A stretch of 64,000 bases of DNA from Methanobacteriota archaeon (lineage in GTDB: Archaea; Halobacteriota; Methanomicrobia; Methanomicrobiales; Methanospirillaceae): NCBI GenBank assembly GCA_029547605.1, contig JAKPPB010000041.1, positions 1-64,000 on the forward strand, read 5' to 3'. The notes under the pieces were generated by a model. It saw nothing but the letters and a program-made list of their open reading frames with translations. It searched no databases and was not told the origin of the DNA. Made by a program: the position numbers and the translations under genes. This document shows, piece by piece, positions 16,762-26,204 of the stretch; position 1 is the first letter of the stretch; each line of letters opens with the position of its first letter.

Positions 16762-18099
16762 TCACATTATTGGTGTCAGGATGATGAGGGGCGGCGTATA
16801 GGTCTTCCCGGCCTCGATCGTCACGGTCCTGACCTGGGTCTTGTATCCCTGTTTCATCAGTTTCAGTTCATAGTCGCCGGGAGAGAGCCCCTGGATAGTG
16901 GCCGGGCTGGTCCCCTTTACCTGGTTATTCAGGTAAATCGTGACACCACGGGGGACCGTATTGATCACAAGAGCGCCTGTCTGTCCCGTCGGGGTGGTCG
17001 CGGTTGTCACCACTGAGGTAGCCGTGGCTGTCGCTGTCGTGGTTGTGGTCGCCGTGGCGGTCGTCGTGGGCGAAACGCTCGTGGTTGGGGTCGGCGAAGC
17101 GGTCTGGGTCTGGGTAGGTCCTGGTACACCTCTCTGGAGAATAATCAACGGGAGTTGGAGGTGACTTCCTGACACCATATTCACCGTTGTCGTGTAATCC
17201 GAATACCCTGACATACTGATCTTGAGGGTGTGTGTGCCCGGGCTCAGCCGGTATCCCATCAGAGGGGTGACGCCAACTACAGTTCCATCGATGGTGGCCG
17301 TTGCCTTGAGTGGGAATGAGAAGACGCTGAGATAACCAGGGTCAGCGGGCGGCGGAGAGGTTGTGGTGGTCGTAGGCGAAGTGGTTGCAGTAGTGGTCGC
17401 CGTTGTTGTCGCTGTCGTCGTTGCAGTGGTCGTTTCTGTCGTGGTTGCTGTCGTGGTTGCAGTGGTCGTAGCGGTGGTGGTTGCTGTAGTAGTCGCCGTT
17501 GTCGTCGCAGTCGTCGTTGCAGTGGTCGTTTCTGTCGTGGTTGCTGTCGTGGTCGCAGTGGTCGTGGCGGTGGTGGTTGCAGTAGTGGTCGTGGCGGTGG
17601 TGGTTGCTGTAGTGGTCGTGGGTGTCCCCTGGACGGTGATCGTTCCGGGTACTATCGTCGGAGTGATCGGCCCCCCATTCTCAAAATTGATCATCTCATG
17701 CACTGTCAGGTTGAGCAATGTCGTGCCCGCTGCCTTCCCTCTGACTGTGAGGGTAACAAGGGGGATATTCGTCAGGGAAGTGTTCATCGCCTGATTAAAC
17801 GTAAATGCTGTCATCCTCACGCTCGTCGAAGGAAGAGCGCCGTAATTGCCTGACGCAGCCCATGACGGAAACGTCACTGCAGTGATTTCTGCAACTGCTG
17901 GGTCAGAGAACGATGCAGTCATATTATACGCAAACAGACCATTGGGAAAGCTGTCTCCTGTCACGTTGACAGACGCATAGCCGCCCGGAGAGGGTATGGT
18001 TGCGGATCCTACGTTCAATGTAGTGGCCAACCCAGGGATGGTCATCAATAAGAGACAGAACCCGATGATTTCAATTCTCATCCAAGTGCGAACATTCAT
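16762..18099 (-). CDS. Secreted protein: cohesin-like domain, Thr-rich linker, two PEGA domains
   Basis: 445 aa. Residues 1-25 are a signal peptide. About 26-155 read like a cohesin-like carrier domain (LNVGSATIP start, alternating strands, conserved aromatic TFPSW). About 157-255 are a low-complexity linker of TATT units, very probably O-glycosylated and extended. PEGA domain 1 spans about 257-325, a second Thr-rich linker follows, and PEGA domain 2 closes the protein (about 372-445). No C-terminal anchor or sorting motif. Start at 18099 has GAGGA upstream. It follows the dockerin-bearing gene on the same strand. Confidence 0.78.
   Translation of the reverse strand: MNVRTWMRIEIIGFCLLLMTIPGLATTLNVGSATIPSPGGYASVNVTGDSFPNGLFAYNMTASFSDPAVAEITAVTFPSWAASGNYGALPSTSVRMTAFTFNQAMNTSLTNIPLVTLTVRGKAAGTTLLNLTVHEMINFENGGPITPTIVPGTITVQGTPTTTTATTTATTTTATTTATTTATTTATTTETTTATTTATTTATTTATTTATTTATTTATTTETTTATTTATTTATTTATTSPTTTTTSPPPADPGYLSVFSFPLKATATIDGTVVGVTPLMGYRLSPGTHTLKISMSGYSDYTTTVNMVSGSHLQLPLIILQRGVPGPTQTQTASPTPTTSVSPTTTATATTTTTATATATSVVTTATTPTGQTGALVINTVPRGVTIYLNNQVKGTSPATIQGLSPGDYELKLMKQGYKTQVRTVTIEAGKTYTPPLIILTPIM
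17364..17640. repeat. 12-bp coding minisatellite with a 96-bp higher-order repeat
   Basis: Within the linker of the PEGA protein, codons for Ala-Thr-Thr-Thr repeat with a 12-bp period and near-identical third positions. A larger copy is nested: the variant CGTTTCTGTC occurs at 17431 and again at 17527, and about 75 bases around each match almost exactly, giving a 96-bp (32-residue) duplication. This implies recent slippage or unequal recombination. Confidence 0.85.
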
Positions 18100-18195
18100 A
18101 ATTCATTCCTCATGTGCAGAATAATGCCCGGATCTCGATATGGAGGAGAAATGGGCCTTCTCCTGCAAAAATTTCGTTAATTTTCCATTCTCAAT

Positions 18196-18210
18196 CATTA
18201 TATATAAACA
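18196..18210 (-). promoter_or_regulatory. TATA box for the PEGA-protein gene
   Basis: On the minus strand TTTATATATAATG lies about 100 bp upstream of the 18099 start, predicting a start site near 18172 and a leader of roughly 70 nt. The 220-bp gap around it (18100-18319) is A/T-rich and holds no gene I can support. Confidence 0.5.
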
Positions 18211-18319
18211 ATAGGGTAGAGAAGCCCGTATTATCCTATTGAGGGGGATAGAATCTTTTGCATTTGGGTCAATTCTTCTCTTTTTCAAGCTTTCCACCCG
18301 AAAAAAAATGGTCAAAAAT

Positions 18320-21300
18320 CTATACCTTCATGAACAGCAAATACAGGTCGTTGAAATCAATATGGCCGTTCCCATTATAATCAAACAGTGATATTGGCTC
18401 ATTTGCGGCAATCCAGTCCATATTATTGAAGTAGAGGAAGAGATCGACAAGGGTGATGAATCCATCTCCATTCAGATCCCAGTAAAGCCCATCGTGATAC
18501 GGATCTGTAGGCGGATTTGCCTGTCCAGGAAGAGGCAGCAGGGCCACAATTGTAACCGTAGCCGGGTTTACCAGTGTAACTACAGGATCACCCGTATCAG
18601 TATCCATCCTAGTTACAGTCACGTTGATGGTGGTGGACATCGGCACCTTTCCTGTAGTGTTGAAGAGGGCCAGATCCACATTCGTAGCCCCCGGATCTAC
18701 GGCGTCTTCGAGATCAGCAACCATCATCCATGCTGACGGGGCAGGAACCCCACTCTTCATGGCATACGCAGGATTCACCCATGCGGGATAATTGAAAGTC
18801 ACCATATCTGCAGCTGAAAGGTTTGTGAAGTAAATTGTGATGTTATATCCCGAGAGTCCCTGTTCTGCATTCTCCATGATGAGCTTCATCGCTGTCGTTG
18901 AGTTTGTGGGAATGATGGCTGATGAAGGAACAAAGGTAAGGTTCACAACGGTTACAGTCCCGCCCACAAGGATGTATCGTGGTCGGGAAAGAGTGTGCGT
19001 CCCGAACGCATTTCCGACCGTAAGTGAGACGGAATAATTGCCGGCGGTATTATACGTGTGATTCACTGGCATTACGGTCGTATTTACTGACCTGTCGAGA
19101 ATCGTGCCATCCCCAAAGTTCCACTGCCACCAGTCAGGCAACCCTGTAGACCAGTCCGTGAAGTTGACGAGATCCCCTTCTACCACCTGAGTGTTATCCG
19201 CAGTGAAGTTTGCGACCGGCAACTCTCCCACGCAGACGAACTCAGTCTTTGACATGGTATCGTCGCCATATAGGTTCGTCACGGTAAGGTTTACTGTATA
19301 GTTCCCTCTCGCGGTGAATGTATGATTCGCATTCCGTTGAGCCGGGACCGTCGTATTGAACCATGAGACCACGGTCGTATTGTCAAAGCTCCAGTTCCAC
19401 ATGGTGATATTCGGGATGCCGAACGAGAGATCGGTGAAGTAGACGGTGAGCGGGACCACGCCGAACCGCGGGGTTGCATTCGTGAAGTTTGCGATCGGGA
19501 CGTCTCCTGCCTCCACAAGGTAATATTTCGTCGTGCGGTTGAACCCGTACTCGTTGGTGACGTTCAGGCTCACGTTGTAGAGACCAGGGATATGATACGT
19601 CCAGTTGGGATGCTGGTTGATACTGAAGTTCCCGTCGCCGAAACTATAGTTCCATGTGAGCGGGGTATCATTCGTCAGGTCTGTGAAGTTCACATCGAAG
19701 GGTACCTGCCCCTGGCAGAACGCACATTCCACGTCAGACACGTTCGCCGAGAAGTTCACGATCAGGGGCACACCCACGTCGATATAGAATGGTTTGCTCG
19801 TGGAATTCATTCCTTCGAGGTTGCTGACGGTCAGGTTCACGGTATAATTCCCTGTGTCATACGTATGGTTGGGGTGCTGGAGGGTTGAAGTCCCTCCATC
19901 TCCGAACAGCCACTCCCATGCCGTCGGGTCCCCGGTCGAAAGGTCAGTGAAGTTGACCAGGAGTGGCGGCAGTCCCTTGATCAGCGTGTAATTTTCCACG
20001 CCATTTGCTTCGGCAGTGAAGTTCGCGGTAGGTGGAATGGATGCAATCCGTGCGACAAACGCGTCGTATACCATGTGGAACGTAGACTGGACTGGGTTCT
20101 TCAAGGGGAAATCAGGCGAGGCGGTATACCCAGTCACGGTCGCGTTCCCCCCGTGCAGGGCGATTCCCATGGCACGGTCTTCCAGTTTTCCACCCAGGTA
20201 CGTGGAGAACATGAGTGTGGTGCCGTTGGGATAGAACCGGGTGACGAACGCATCGTAGGGATATCCCGTAATGCTGGCATAAATCGCATTCTTTGTGGGA
20301 TAATTCGTTGAATCGGTGAATCCCGTAATGAAGGCCGAACCCATATCGTCGACCTTGATGCCAGTCCCTTCATCGACAAGATTTCCGCCAAGATAGGTCG
20401 AAAAATTGAGGGCCTGCCCATCAGGTTCATATTTGACGAGGAACGCATCCTGTATTCCTTTCAGGGTGCTCTGGAACGGGTTCACCACATCGAAATCGCT
20501 TGATTGCGTATACCCCGTGACATACACATATCCCGAGGGATCCAGATCGATACCATATCCTGCTTCGTCGCCGCTGTTACCCAGATATGTCGAGAAATAC
20601 AGAGCGCTGCCGTCAGGCAACAGGCTTGTGACAAAGGCGTCTTGTGATCCTGATATATTTTGGCGTAATGGCAACTCAATGGGGAAGAACGCGGAACGGG
20701 TAAGACCTGTCACATAGTTGTAATCGGTCGTATTGTCGATGGCTATCCCATATCCTTTGTCGATCCCTTCTCCACCAAGGTATGTGGAAAATGAAATAGC
20801 AGAAACAGTTCCATCATAGGTAATTCCTGTAACGAATGCGTCCAGAGTGCCATTGATATACGTTTTATATGCCCCTGTGGTGTTGGGGAAGTCCCAGGAA
20901 CCCGTATAGCCAGTCAGAACCGGATTTTCGGAACTGTTCAACGCGATGGCCTGCCCGATATCGGTCATGTTTCCACCGAGGAAGGAAGAATACTCCAATG
21001 CATTCCCGCGGGGAGCGAGAACAGTGATAAAAGCGTCGGCATCGGAGCACATAGAACAGTAACCGCCGCCGCTCTTATTCACTTGGAATGCTTTCCATAC
21101 GGGATAATTTGGAGATATTGTATAGCCCGTGATGAACGCATATCCTGAACTGTTCACCGCAATGCCCTGGCCGGAATCGTCATTGTATCCTCCAATATAG
21201 GTGGAATAATTAAGGGTCGTTCCCGGAGGTTCAAACTTTGCGACAAATACATCCAGCCCACCTTTGTTCATCATCTGGTAGCGTGGTTTTCCCGCCGGGT

Positions 21301-22135
21301 ACGGGAAATCCATGGACCCGGTCGCTCCCGTAACATAGACACTTCCAAGGGGATCAACCGCAACCGCATATCCCTTGTCATCCCAGCTTCCACCCAGATA
21401 GGTCGAGAAATCCAGGAACGGGTCGATGACCAGAGGATGTGCCGGGTCATAGGGGCCCACGCTGAACCCAACATCTGATTCTCCAAGAATCATGTAGTCA
21501 CAATCAACGAATACCTGTACCCCGTCGATGACCTGGTAACAGACGGGTGGAGCTTCCCGCAGGGTGCCTAATGCAGATTCCACCCTGAGCGAGCCGTCCT
21601 CCCCTATCGAGAGCCCCTCCTGGCCGGAATACCGTATTACCACACCTGAAGGATCGGTTCCGGGTGCAAGTGTGATGTCACGCTTGAGCGTCCCCTGGGT
21701 GCCGTAGTAGATGATATCAACACCGGGAAGAATGTCTGCATAGCGTACCTTCCCGAACGTGGGCACAGAGGTGACCCACTGTTCAGGGTCGTTGCCGATG
21801 AGGAAGTTCGCGGTCCCCGTAAGCGGGTCCTCCCCGGTCACCTCTGTCCCGGCACTCTGACCTGCGACCGTGATCTCAATCACCGAGGCCGCCTGGTCTT
21901 CGCCGGCTGCCCGGACGCATACGACTGCATCCTGGGTGAAATAGATGCTGTGCCCTGCGGCATTGGTATGGTAGAGCACCTCTGCAGGCCTCTGCCCCTG
22001 GTTCTCGATGAATACGAGCGGTATCCTGGAGACTTCCACCGTGACCGAATCACCGGCACATGCCGGCAGCACGGTGAGTACCAGGAGACCTGCCACAAGA
22101 ATAAGAGTTGCGGTAATTCCTGTCATTGATCTCAT
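18320..22135 (-). CDS. Giant secreted protein: SBBP propeller repeats, PKD domains, cohesin-like and dockerin domains
   Basis: 1271 aa. Signal peptide about 1-28. Residues about 30-245 are a beta-rich N-terminal domain (FIENQGQ motif) that often precedes SBBP repeats. About 250-690 contain roughly eight SBBP units with the repeating pattern FSTYLGG...VTGYT. About 700-1040 hold four PKD domains (FGDG, W-N-FGDG blocks). About 1063-1200 resemble a cohesin-like domain. The last 53 residues are a dockerin: two calcium loops, DLNGDGFITLVDL and DYNGNGHIDFNDL. Many NxT/NxS sites suggest glycosylation. A cell-surface or released structural protein; ligand unknown. Confidence 0.88.
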   Translation of the reverse strand: MRSMTGITATLILVAGLLVLTVLPACAGDSVTVEVSRIPLVFIENQGQRPAEVLYHTNAAGHSIYFTQDAVVCVRAAGEDQAASVIEITVAGQSAGTEVTGEDPLTGTANFLIGNDPEQWVTSVPTFGKVRYADILPGVDIIYYGTQGTLKRDITLAPGTDPSGVVIRYSGQEGLSIGEDGSLRVESALGTLREAPPVCYQVIDGVQVFVDCDYMILGESDVGFSVGPYDPAHPLVIDPFLDFSTYLGGSWDDKGYAVAVDPLGSVYVTGATGSMDFPYPAGKPRYQMMNKGGLDVFVAKFEPPGTTLNYSTYIGGYNDDSGQGIAVNSSGYAFITGYTISPNYPVWKAFQVNKSGGGYCSMCSDADAFITVLAPRGNALEYSSFLGGNMTDIGQAIALNSSENPVLTGYTGSWDFPNTTGAYKTYINGTLDAFVTGITYDGTVSAISFSTYLGGEGIDKGYGIAIDNTTDYNYVTGLTRSAFFPIELPLRQNISGSQDAFVTSLLPDGSALYFSTYLGNSGDEAGYGIDLDPSGYVYVTGYTQSSDFDVVNPFQSTLKGIQDAFLVKYEPDGQALNFSTYLGGNLVDEGTGIKVDDMGSAFITGFTDSTNYPTKNAIYASITGYPYDAFVTRFYPNGTTLMFSTYLGGKLEDRAMGIALHGGNATVTGYTASPDFPLKNPVQSTFHMVYDAFVARIASIPPTANFTAEANGVENYTLIKGLPPLLVNFTDLSTGDPTAWEWLFGDGGTSTLQHPNHTYDTGNYTVNLTVSNLEGMNSTSKPFYIDVGVPLIVNFSANVSDVECAFCQGQVPFDVNFTDLTNDTPLTWNYSFGDGNFSINQHPNWTYHIPGLYNVSLNVTNEYGFNRTTKYYLVEAGDVPIANFTNATPRFGVVPLTVYFTDLSFGIPNITMWNWSFDNTTVVSWFNTTVPAQRNANHTFTARGNYTVNLTVTNLYGDDTMSKTEFVCVGELPVANFTADNTQVVEGDLVNFTDWSTGLPDWWQWNFGDGTILDRSVNTTVMPVNHTYNTAGNYSVSLTVGNAFGTHTLSRPRYILVGGTVTVVNLTFVPSSAIIPTNSTTAMKLIMENAEQGLSGYNITIYFTNLSAADMVTFNYPAWVNPAYAMKSGVPAPSAWMMVADLEDAVDPGATNVDLALFNTTGKVPMSTTINVTVTRMDTDTGDPVVTLVNPATVTIVALLPLPGQANPPTDPYHDGLYWDLNGDGFITLVDLFLYFNNMDWIAANEPISLFDYNGNGHIDFNDLYLLFMKV

Positions 22136-22439
22136 GAGTTCCCACTCCCACCATACACCGGTTGCCTGCTGACCATGGAGGAGCCACAGAACCCTGCCTC
22201 GAGGATGCCACGCAGTACTGGCTCAGGTACGCCATGATCCAGGATCTCATGCCCCGGTGAGAAACCTTAAGTTCTGATCAGATACTTATAAAAAAACCCT
22301 CTATTTGAACACTTATAAATGTTTCCCTGGAATTACCAATATTTCCGGCCATTTTGGAATGTGGGGGTGCTGGGCTCCGGATCATCTTGACCTCTCCCAT
22401 CCGCACCCCTTATGTTTCTTTCCATCCCATGTTACGGTT
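22136..22439. other. Divergent intergenic region
   Basis: No gene supported. Two TATA-like boxes of similar sequence occur at 22284-22296 (ACTTATAAAAAAA) and 22310-22321 (CACTTATAAATG). Either could drive the plus-strand gene at 22440 or, read on the other strand, the large surface protein. The portion next to 22135 is GC-rich and would be its 5' leader. Confidence 0.45.
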
Positions 22440-22787
22440 ATGCCAAGGGAACTCTCCCGCCGGGATCTCTCGCTCCTCTCCAAGATGGCACCAGAATGTG
22501 GCGATCTCACCTGTGAAAGTTCAGGACTCCCCTTCCGTTCCCTCCTTCCACCTGTCTCGAACCATTTTTCTGCAGGTCCGGATGACTTTGGGGAGAGGAT
22601 CGGCCGCCTGAACAGGGACGACCTCGTCTACCTTCTCGATCTCATCAGGGATGGATCAGAGAGCCTTGGATGCCTCCCCCCGGAAAATGCATCCGTTCTT
22701 ATCGATATAGTTGCCCGTCAGTTTGGCACCGGTGCTGCGGCAGAGGTGCTCGAGATCTACGAGGCAGGCCATGCATGCGACGAATGA
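22440..22787 (+). CDS. Conserved-looking small protein, function unknown
   Basis: 115 aa from the ATG at 22440; upstream frame is open but carries no ribosome site. The protein is soluble, helical and acidic at the end, with the segment RLNRDDLVYLLDLIRDGSES in the middle and a C-terminal helix ending in CDE. No motif recognised. It is isolated between the surface-protein gene and the DUF350-like gene. Confidence 0.55.
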   Translation: MPRELSRRDLSLLSKMAPECGDLTCESSGLPFRSLLPPVSNHFSAGPDDFGERIGRLNRDDLVYLLDLIRDGSESLGCLPPENASVLIDIVARQFGTGAAAEVLEIYEAGHACDE

Positions 22788-22922
22788 TGGATCCATGCGT
22801 GAGATATCTCGCAATAAAAGGAGATCAAAGGTATTTTAAGCCTCTTTTTAAAAAAATCCACGAAATATTTATTTTCAGGATGCACCCACGTATTGAGAAA
22901 AACCCTGCAGGGTGAAATGACT

Positions 22923-23423
22923 ATGTTATGGGCAAATGCGATCATCGGGATCATCCAGCTGATCATTGCTATCATATTGGCAGTGGTCGCACTCTACATC
23001 GGGTTCTCCGTACTCTCGCGGATAACCAGGGGAATTGATGAGGAGAAAGAACTGGCAAAGGGCAACGTCGCGGTGGGAATCGTCATCGCCGCGGTGTTCT
23101 TTGCGATTGCGCTCGTAGTACAGTCCGGGATCTCGGGGATCTCGGTCGGCATCTCCACGGCACTCTCGGTGGGACTCTTCTCTGCCGATGGCATCACCGC
23201 GATTGTCGTCGCATTCGTGCAGTTGATACTCGGTATCATCCTTGCAGTCGGGGCAATCTACCTGGCCCTGTGGATCCTGGACAAGCTCACGAAAGGATTG
23301 CACGAGTTCGAGGAGATCAGAAAAGGAAACGTTGCCGTGGCCCTCGAAATGGCAGGGGTCATCGTTGCGACCGCGGTGATCATCCAGTCAGGCGTGATCG
23401 GCATCACCACTGCGCTCCTCTGA
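22923..23423 (+). CDS. DUF350-like membrane protein (duplicated)
   Basis: 166 aa with four or more membrane spans. The protein is an internal tandem duplication: each half has a long hydrophobic helix, a short charged loop (RITRGIDEEKELAKGNVAVG and KLTKGLHEFEEIRKGNVAVA) and further hydrophobic helices. This repeated loop is characteristic of DUF350 proteins, whose function is unknown. The ATG at 22923 is seven bases after GGTGA; an ATG at 22917 is possible. A U-rich stretch at about 22850 precedes it. Confidence 0.82.
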   Translation: MLWANAIIGIIQLIIAIILAVVALYIGFSVLSRITRGIDEEKELAKGNVAVGIVIAAVFFAIALVVQSGISGISVGISTALSVGLFSADGITAIVVAFVQLILGIILAVGAIYLALWILDKLTKGLHEFEEIRKGNVAVALEMAGVIVATAVIIQSGVIGITTALL

Positions 23424-23575
23424 GCGATTTCTCTTTTTCCCCAGGTATTCCCAAAAAACCTATGGTATCACGAGATCCCTGCCGGGCCCGAGGATGAGGA
23501 TAATTTGCCTGAATCACGGTGTCAACGGCGGGAGACCAGAAGAAAAATGGTGAATCATGCCCCAGTCTGTACCCT

Positions 23576-25090
23576 TTACGGTTCCGAGATGTCCTTCTTC
23601 TCACTACCGGCTTCAGGTTTCATCTGGGGAAAGAGGATGACCTCCTTGATGGAGTTTTTGTTGGTGAGGAGCATCACAAGGCGGTCGATCCCAAACCCCA
23701 CCCCCCCGGTGGGGGGCATGCCATACCCGAGTGCGTTGATGAAGTCATAGTCGAGCATCTGCGCCTCGAGGTCGCCAGCTCTTCTCTTCTCGTCCTGGCG
23801 CTCGAACCGGGCAAGCTGGTCCAGGGGGTCGTTCAATTCGGAGAAGCCGTTTGCCACCTCCATCCCGCAGACGAAGAGCTCGAAACGCTCGGTGAACCCT
23901 TCACGTGATCGGTGCTTCTTGGCAAGTGGCGAGTTCTCTATGGGAAAGTCGTAGATAAACGTCGGCTGGACGAGCTGGTCCTCGACCAGCGCTTCGAAGA
24001 GGAGGACGAGGAGCTCCCGGTGGTTCTCGGCGTTCTCGGAGCCCTCGATCCTCTTTCCGACTGCGATGCGGCGGAGGTCATCAAGCGAGTAGCTCCAGAT
24101 GTCGATCCCGGCAAGTTCCTTCACTGCCTCGTCCATGCTCATCTTCTTCCAGGGCGGGGAAAAGTCGAGGATGACGTCTCCGTATGGGATCTCGTATGTC
24201 CTGTGGATCTCACGCACGATAGAACTGATCATCTCCTCCGCGAGCCCCATCATGTCATGGTAGTCGCGGTAGGCCTCGTAGATCTCGACCATCGAGAACT
24301 CGGGGTTGTGGAGGGTATCGATATCCTCGTTCCTGAAATTCCTGGCCACTTCAAAGACCTTCTCAAAGCCACCCACTACCAGCCGCTTGAGGTAAAGTTC
24401 CGGGGCGATGCGCATGAAGAGCGTCTGCTGGAGGTAGTGGTGGAAAGTGGTGAACGGCCTTGCGTTCGCACCCCCGTATATCGGCTGAAGGATCGGCGTC
24501 TCGAACTCGAGAAAACCCCGTTCGGTCAGGTAGTTCCTGATGAGCGAGATGATCCGGCTTCTCGTCATGAAGGTCTCTCTCACATCGTCATTGACGATGA
24601 GGTCAACGTACCTTTGCCGGTACCGTTTCTCGATATCTTTTAGTCCGTGAAACTTCTCGGGGAGGGGGCAAAGCGATTTTGTGAGAATGATGATCTCGTC
24701 CACCCAGAGGGAGATCTCCCCGACCTTGGTCCGAAAGACATGTCCCCTCACACCGACGATGTCTCCCCTCTCGGTTGTCCTTTGGAAGAAGTCGAACTTC
24801 TCTGCACCCAGGTCATTTTTCCTTATATAGAGCTGGATGCGGCCGCTCTCGTCCTTGAGGTCGGCAAAGATGGTCTTTCCGTGGTTCCTGACCGTATACA
24901 GCCTGCCGGCGGTGCACACCTGTTCTCCTGATTTCTCATGCCCGATATCTGCATACCTTCTCCTTATCGAGGCTATTGGTTCCCTCCCCTTGAATTCCGG
25001 AGGATAGAGGGGGACCCCGCCCGCCTGTAGCTCCCGGACCTTCTCCAGCCTCTGCGGGTCGAATGCGAGGTCGTTCTGCCTGTACTCCAT
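23576..25090 (-). CDS. lysS: Lysyl-tRNA synthetase, class II
   Basis: 504 aa. An N-terminal OB-fold anticodon-binding domain (about 55-150) is followed by the class II catalytic core: motif 1 region GFLEFETPILQP, motif 2 FRNEDIDTLHNPEFSMVE, and motif 3 GVGFGIDRLVML. It charges tRNA-Lys. Many archaea use an unrelated class I enzyme, so this is a class II form of bacterial/eukaryotic type; I see no class I gene in the window. Start supported by AGGAGAGACA just before the ATG. Confidence 0.96.
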   Translation of the reverse strand: MEYRQNDLAFDPQRLEKVRELQAGGVPLYPPEFKGREPIASIRRRYADIGHEKSGEQVCTAGRLYTVRNHGKTIFADLKDESGRIQLYIRKNDLGAEKFDFFQRTTERGDIVGVRGHVFRTKVGEISLWVDEIIILTKSLCPLPEKFHGLKDIEKRYRQRYVDLIVNDDVRETFMTRSRIISLIRNYLTERGFLEFETPILQPIYGGANARPFTTFHHYLQQTLFMRIAPELYLKRLVVGGFEKVFEVARNFRNEDIDTLHNPEFSMVEIYEAYRDYHDMMGLAEEMISSIVREIHRTYEIPYGDVILDFSPPWKKMSMDEAVKELAGIDIWSYSLDDLRRIAVGKRIEGSENAENHRELLVLLFEALVEDQLVQPTFIYDFPIENSPLAKKHRSREGFTERFELFVCGMEVANGFSELNDPLDQLARFERQDEKRRAGDLEAQMLDYDFINALGYGMPPTGGVGFGIDRLVMLLTNKNSIKEVILFPQMKPEAGSEKKDISEP

Positions 25091-25305
25091 TGTCTCTCCT
25101 GGTCCTCCCTTCCGTGCAGCCGTGCGTCTTCGCCTGTCTTGGGCCTTTCCTGACCGGAAACTCCCACGTCAATAACACCAAGGCGGGAGGCGTTTTCCGG
25201 CCCGTTCCCTTAAGAAATAGGGCTGGAAGATAATAATGGTTCTACGTCATGAGATAAAGAAGAGAACTCCCCCATTTCCCCCCTATAAGTCCGGCAGTTC
25301 TGGAC

Positions 25306-25626
25306 TCACTCCCTGGATCTCCTGGTAATCTCGGAGATTGCTTCGAGTATTATCTCCTTTACCCCTTCACTCTCCCCTCTCAATGCCCGCCGGAGGGGGA
25401 CAAGAGCCGTTGGGTCGCCTAGGCGTCCGAGCGCCCATGCCGCCTTCTGCCGGACACGCCAGTCGGAATCCGAGAGGGCACTGATGAGGGGATCGACTGC
25501 CGACACGTCCCCTTCTCGGGCAAGCACCTCGATCGCCTTCCAGCGGTTCGACGGGTCTTCATCGGCAAGCAGTTCAAGGAAATGCTTCAGTCTCTCGCCT
25601 CCTGGGAGGGGGTCTCTTCCATCCAT
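25306..25626 (-). CDS. HEAT-repeat protein
   Basis: 106 aa, all helical, with about three HEAT units. The conserved pattern is visible as DSDWRVRQKAAWALGRLGDP and in the preceding DPSNRWKAIEVLAREGD. Such small HEAT proteins are protein-interaction scaffolds, some acting as phycobilin-lyase-like factors elsewhere; no specific role can be given here. It lies downstream of nothing obvious on its strand and 215 bp from lysS; that gap has no supported gene. Confidence 0.8.
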   Translation of the reverse strand: MDGRDPLPGGERLKHFLELLADEDPSNRWKAIEVLAREGDVSAVDPLISALSDSDWRVRQKAAWALGRLGDPTALVPLRRALRGESEGVKEIILEAISEITRRSRE

Positions 25627-25729
25627 GAATCAGCCTGGGAGTGCATAGGAGAAAATATATGGGTAACCTGCACCACAACCTCCACCAAAACGAGAACGAG
25701 ACGCTGAAGTGGAGACGCCATGGTGCAGT

Positions 25730-26077
25730 ATGAGAACCGGGTTTGGCTGGATCGAATACAGGGGAAAGGTCTACGAGCATGATGTCATCATTCACACGAA
25801 CGGCGAAGTCAAAAAGAGGAAAAAAAAGCTCTCATCACACCTGAAAAGGGATTTTGGCCACACACCCCTCACAGAGATGGAATGTGCATTCCTTACACGT
25901 GAACGCCCCAGTGTAGTCTATATCGGGACAGGGCAGCATGGTGCGCTCCCGTTCACAGAGGGTGCGAGAAAGGTCCTTGGTGATTACCCCACAATTATCG
26001 GCCCCACGCCGGATATCATTAAAGATCTGGAGCGTGAGGAAAGACCTTATGCAGCCATCATCCATGTCACGTGCTGA
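25730..26077 (+). CDS. Mth938/NDUFAF3-like domain protein
   Basis: 115 aa from the ATG at 25730, giving MRTGFGWIEYRGKVYEHDV. The family pattern is clear: a short beta N terminus, then VVYIGTGQHGALPFTEGAR and a C-terminal AAIIHVTC. Proteins of this fold are small and soluble; eukaryotic relatives assist complex I assembly, archaeal function unknown. A GTG at 25709 would add seven residues. Confidence 0.82.
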   Translation: MRTGFGWIEYRGKVYEHDVIIHTNGEVKKRKKKLSSHLKRDFGHTPLTEMECAFLTRERPSVVYIGTGQHGALPFTEGARKVLGDYPTIIGPTPDIIKDLEREERPYAAIIHVTC

Positions 26078-26204
26078 CCAGGCCATGCCAACAGGACTTC
26101 GTGAAGCCACCATTCCCCTTCCTTCTTCGGATGGGCATGCACACATCCGCGGTTCACCGCAGAACTAAATAACTACGCAGCCCAGTCTCTCTTGAGGTTT
26201 GAGA

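Noticed and set aside
17364..17640. CRISPR-like repeat array
   Set aside because: Units are 12 bp, without spacers, and are within a coding frame.
17363..17794. Val-rich open frame on the plus strand
   Set aside because: It is the reverse reading of the Thr-rich minisatellite linker.
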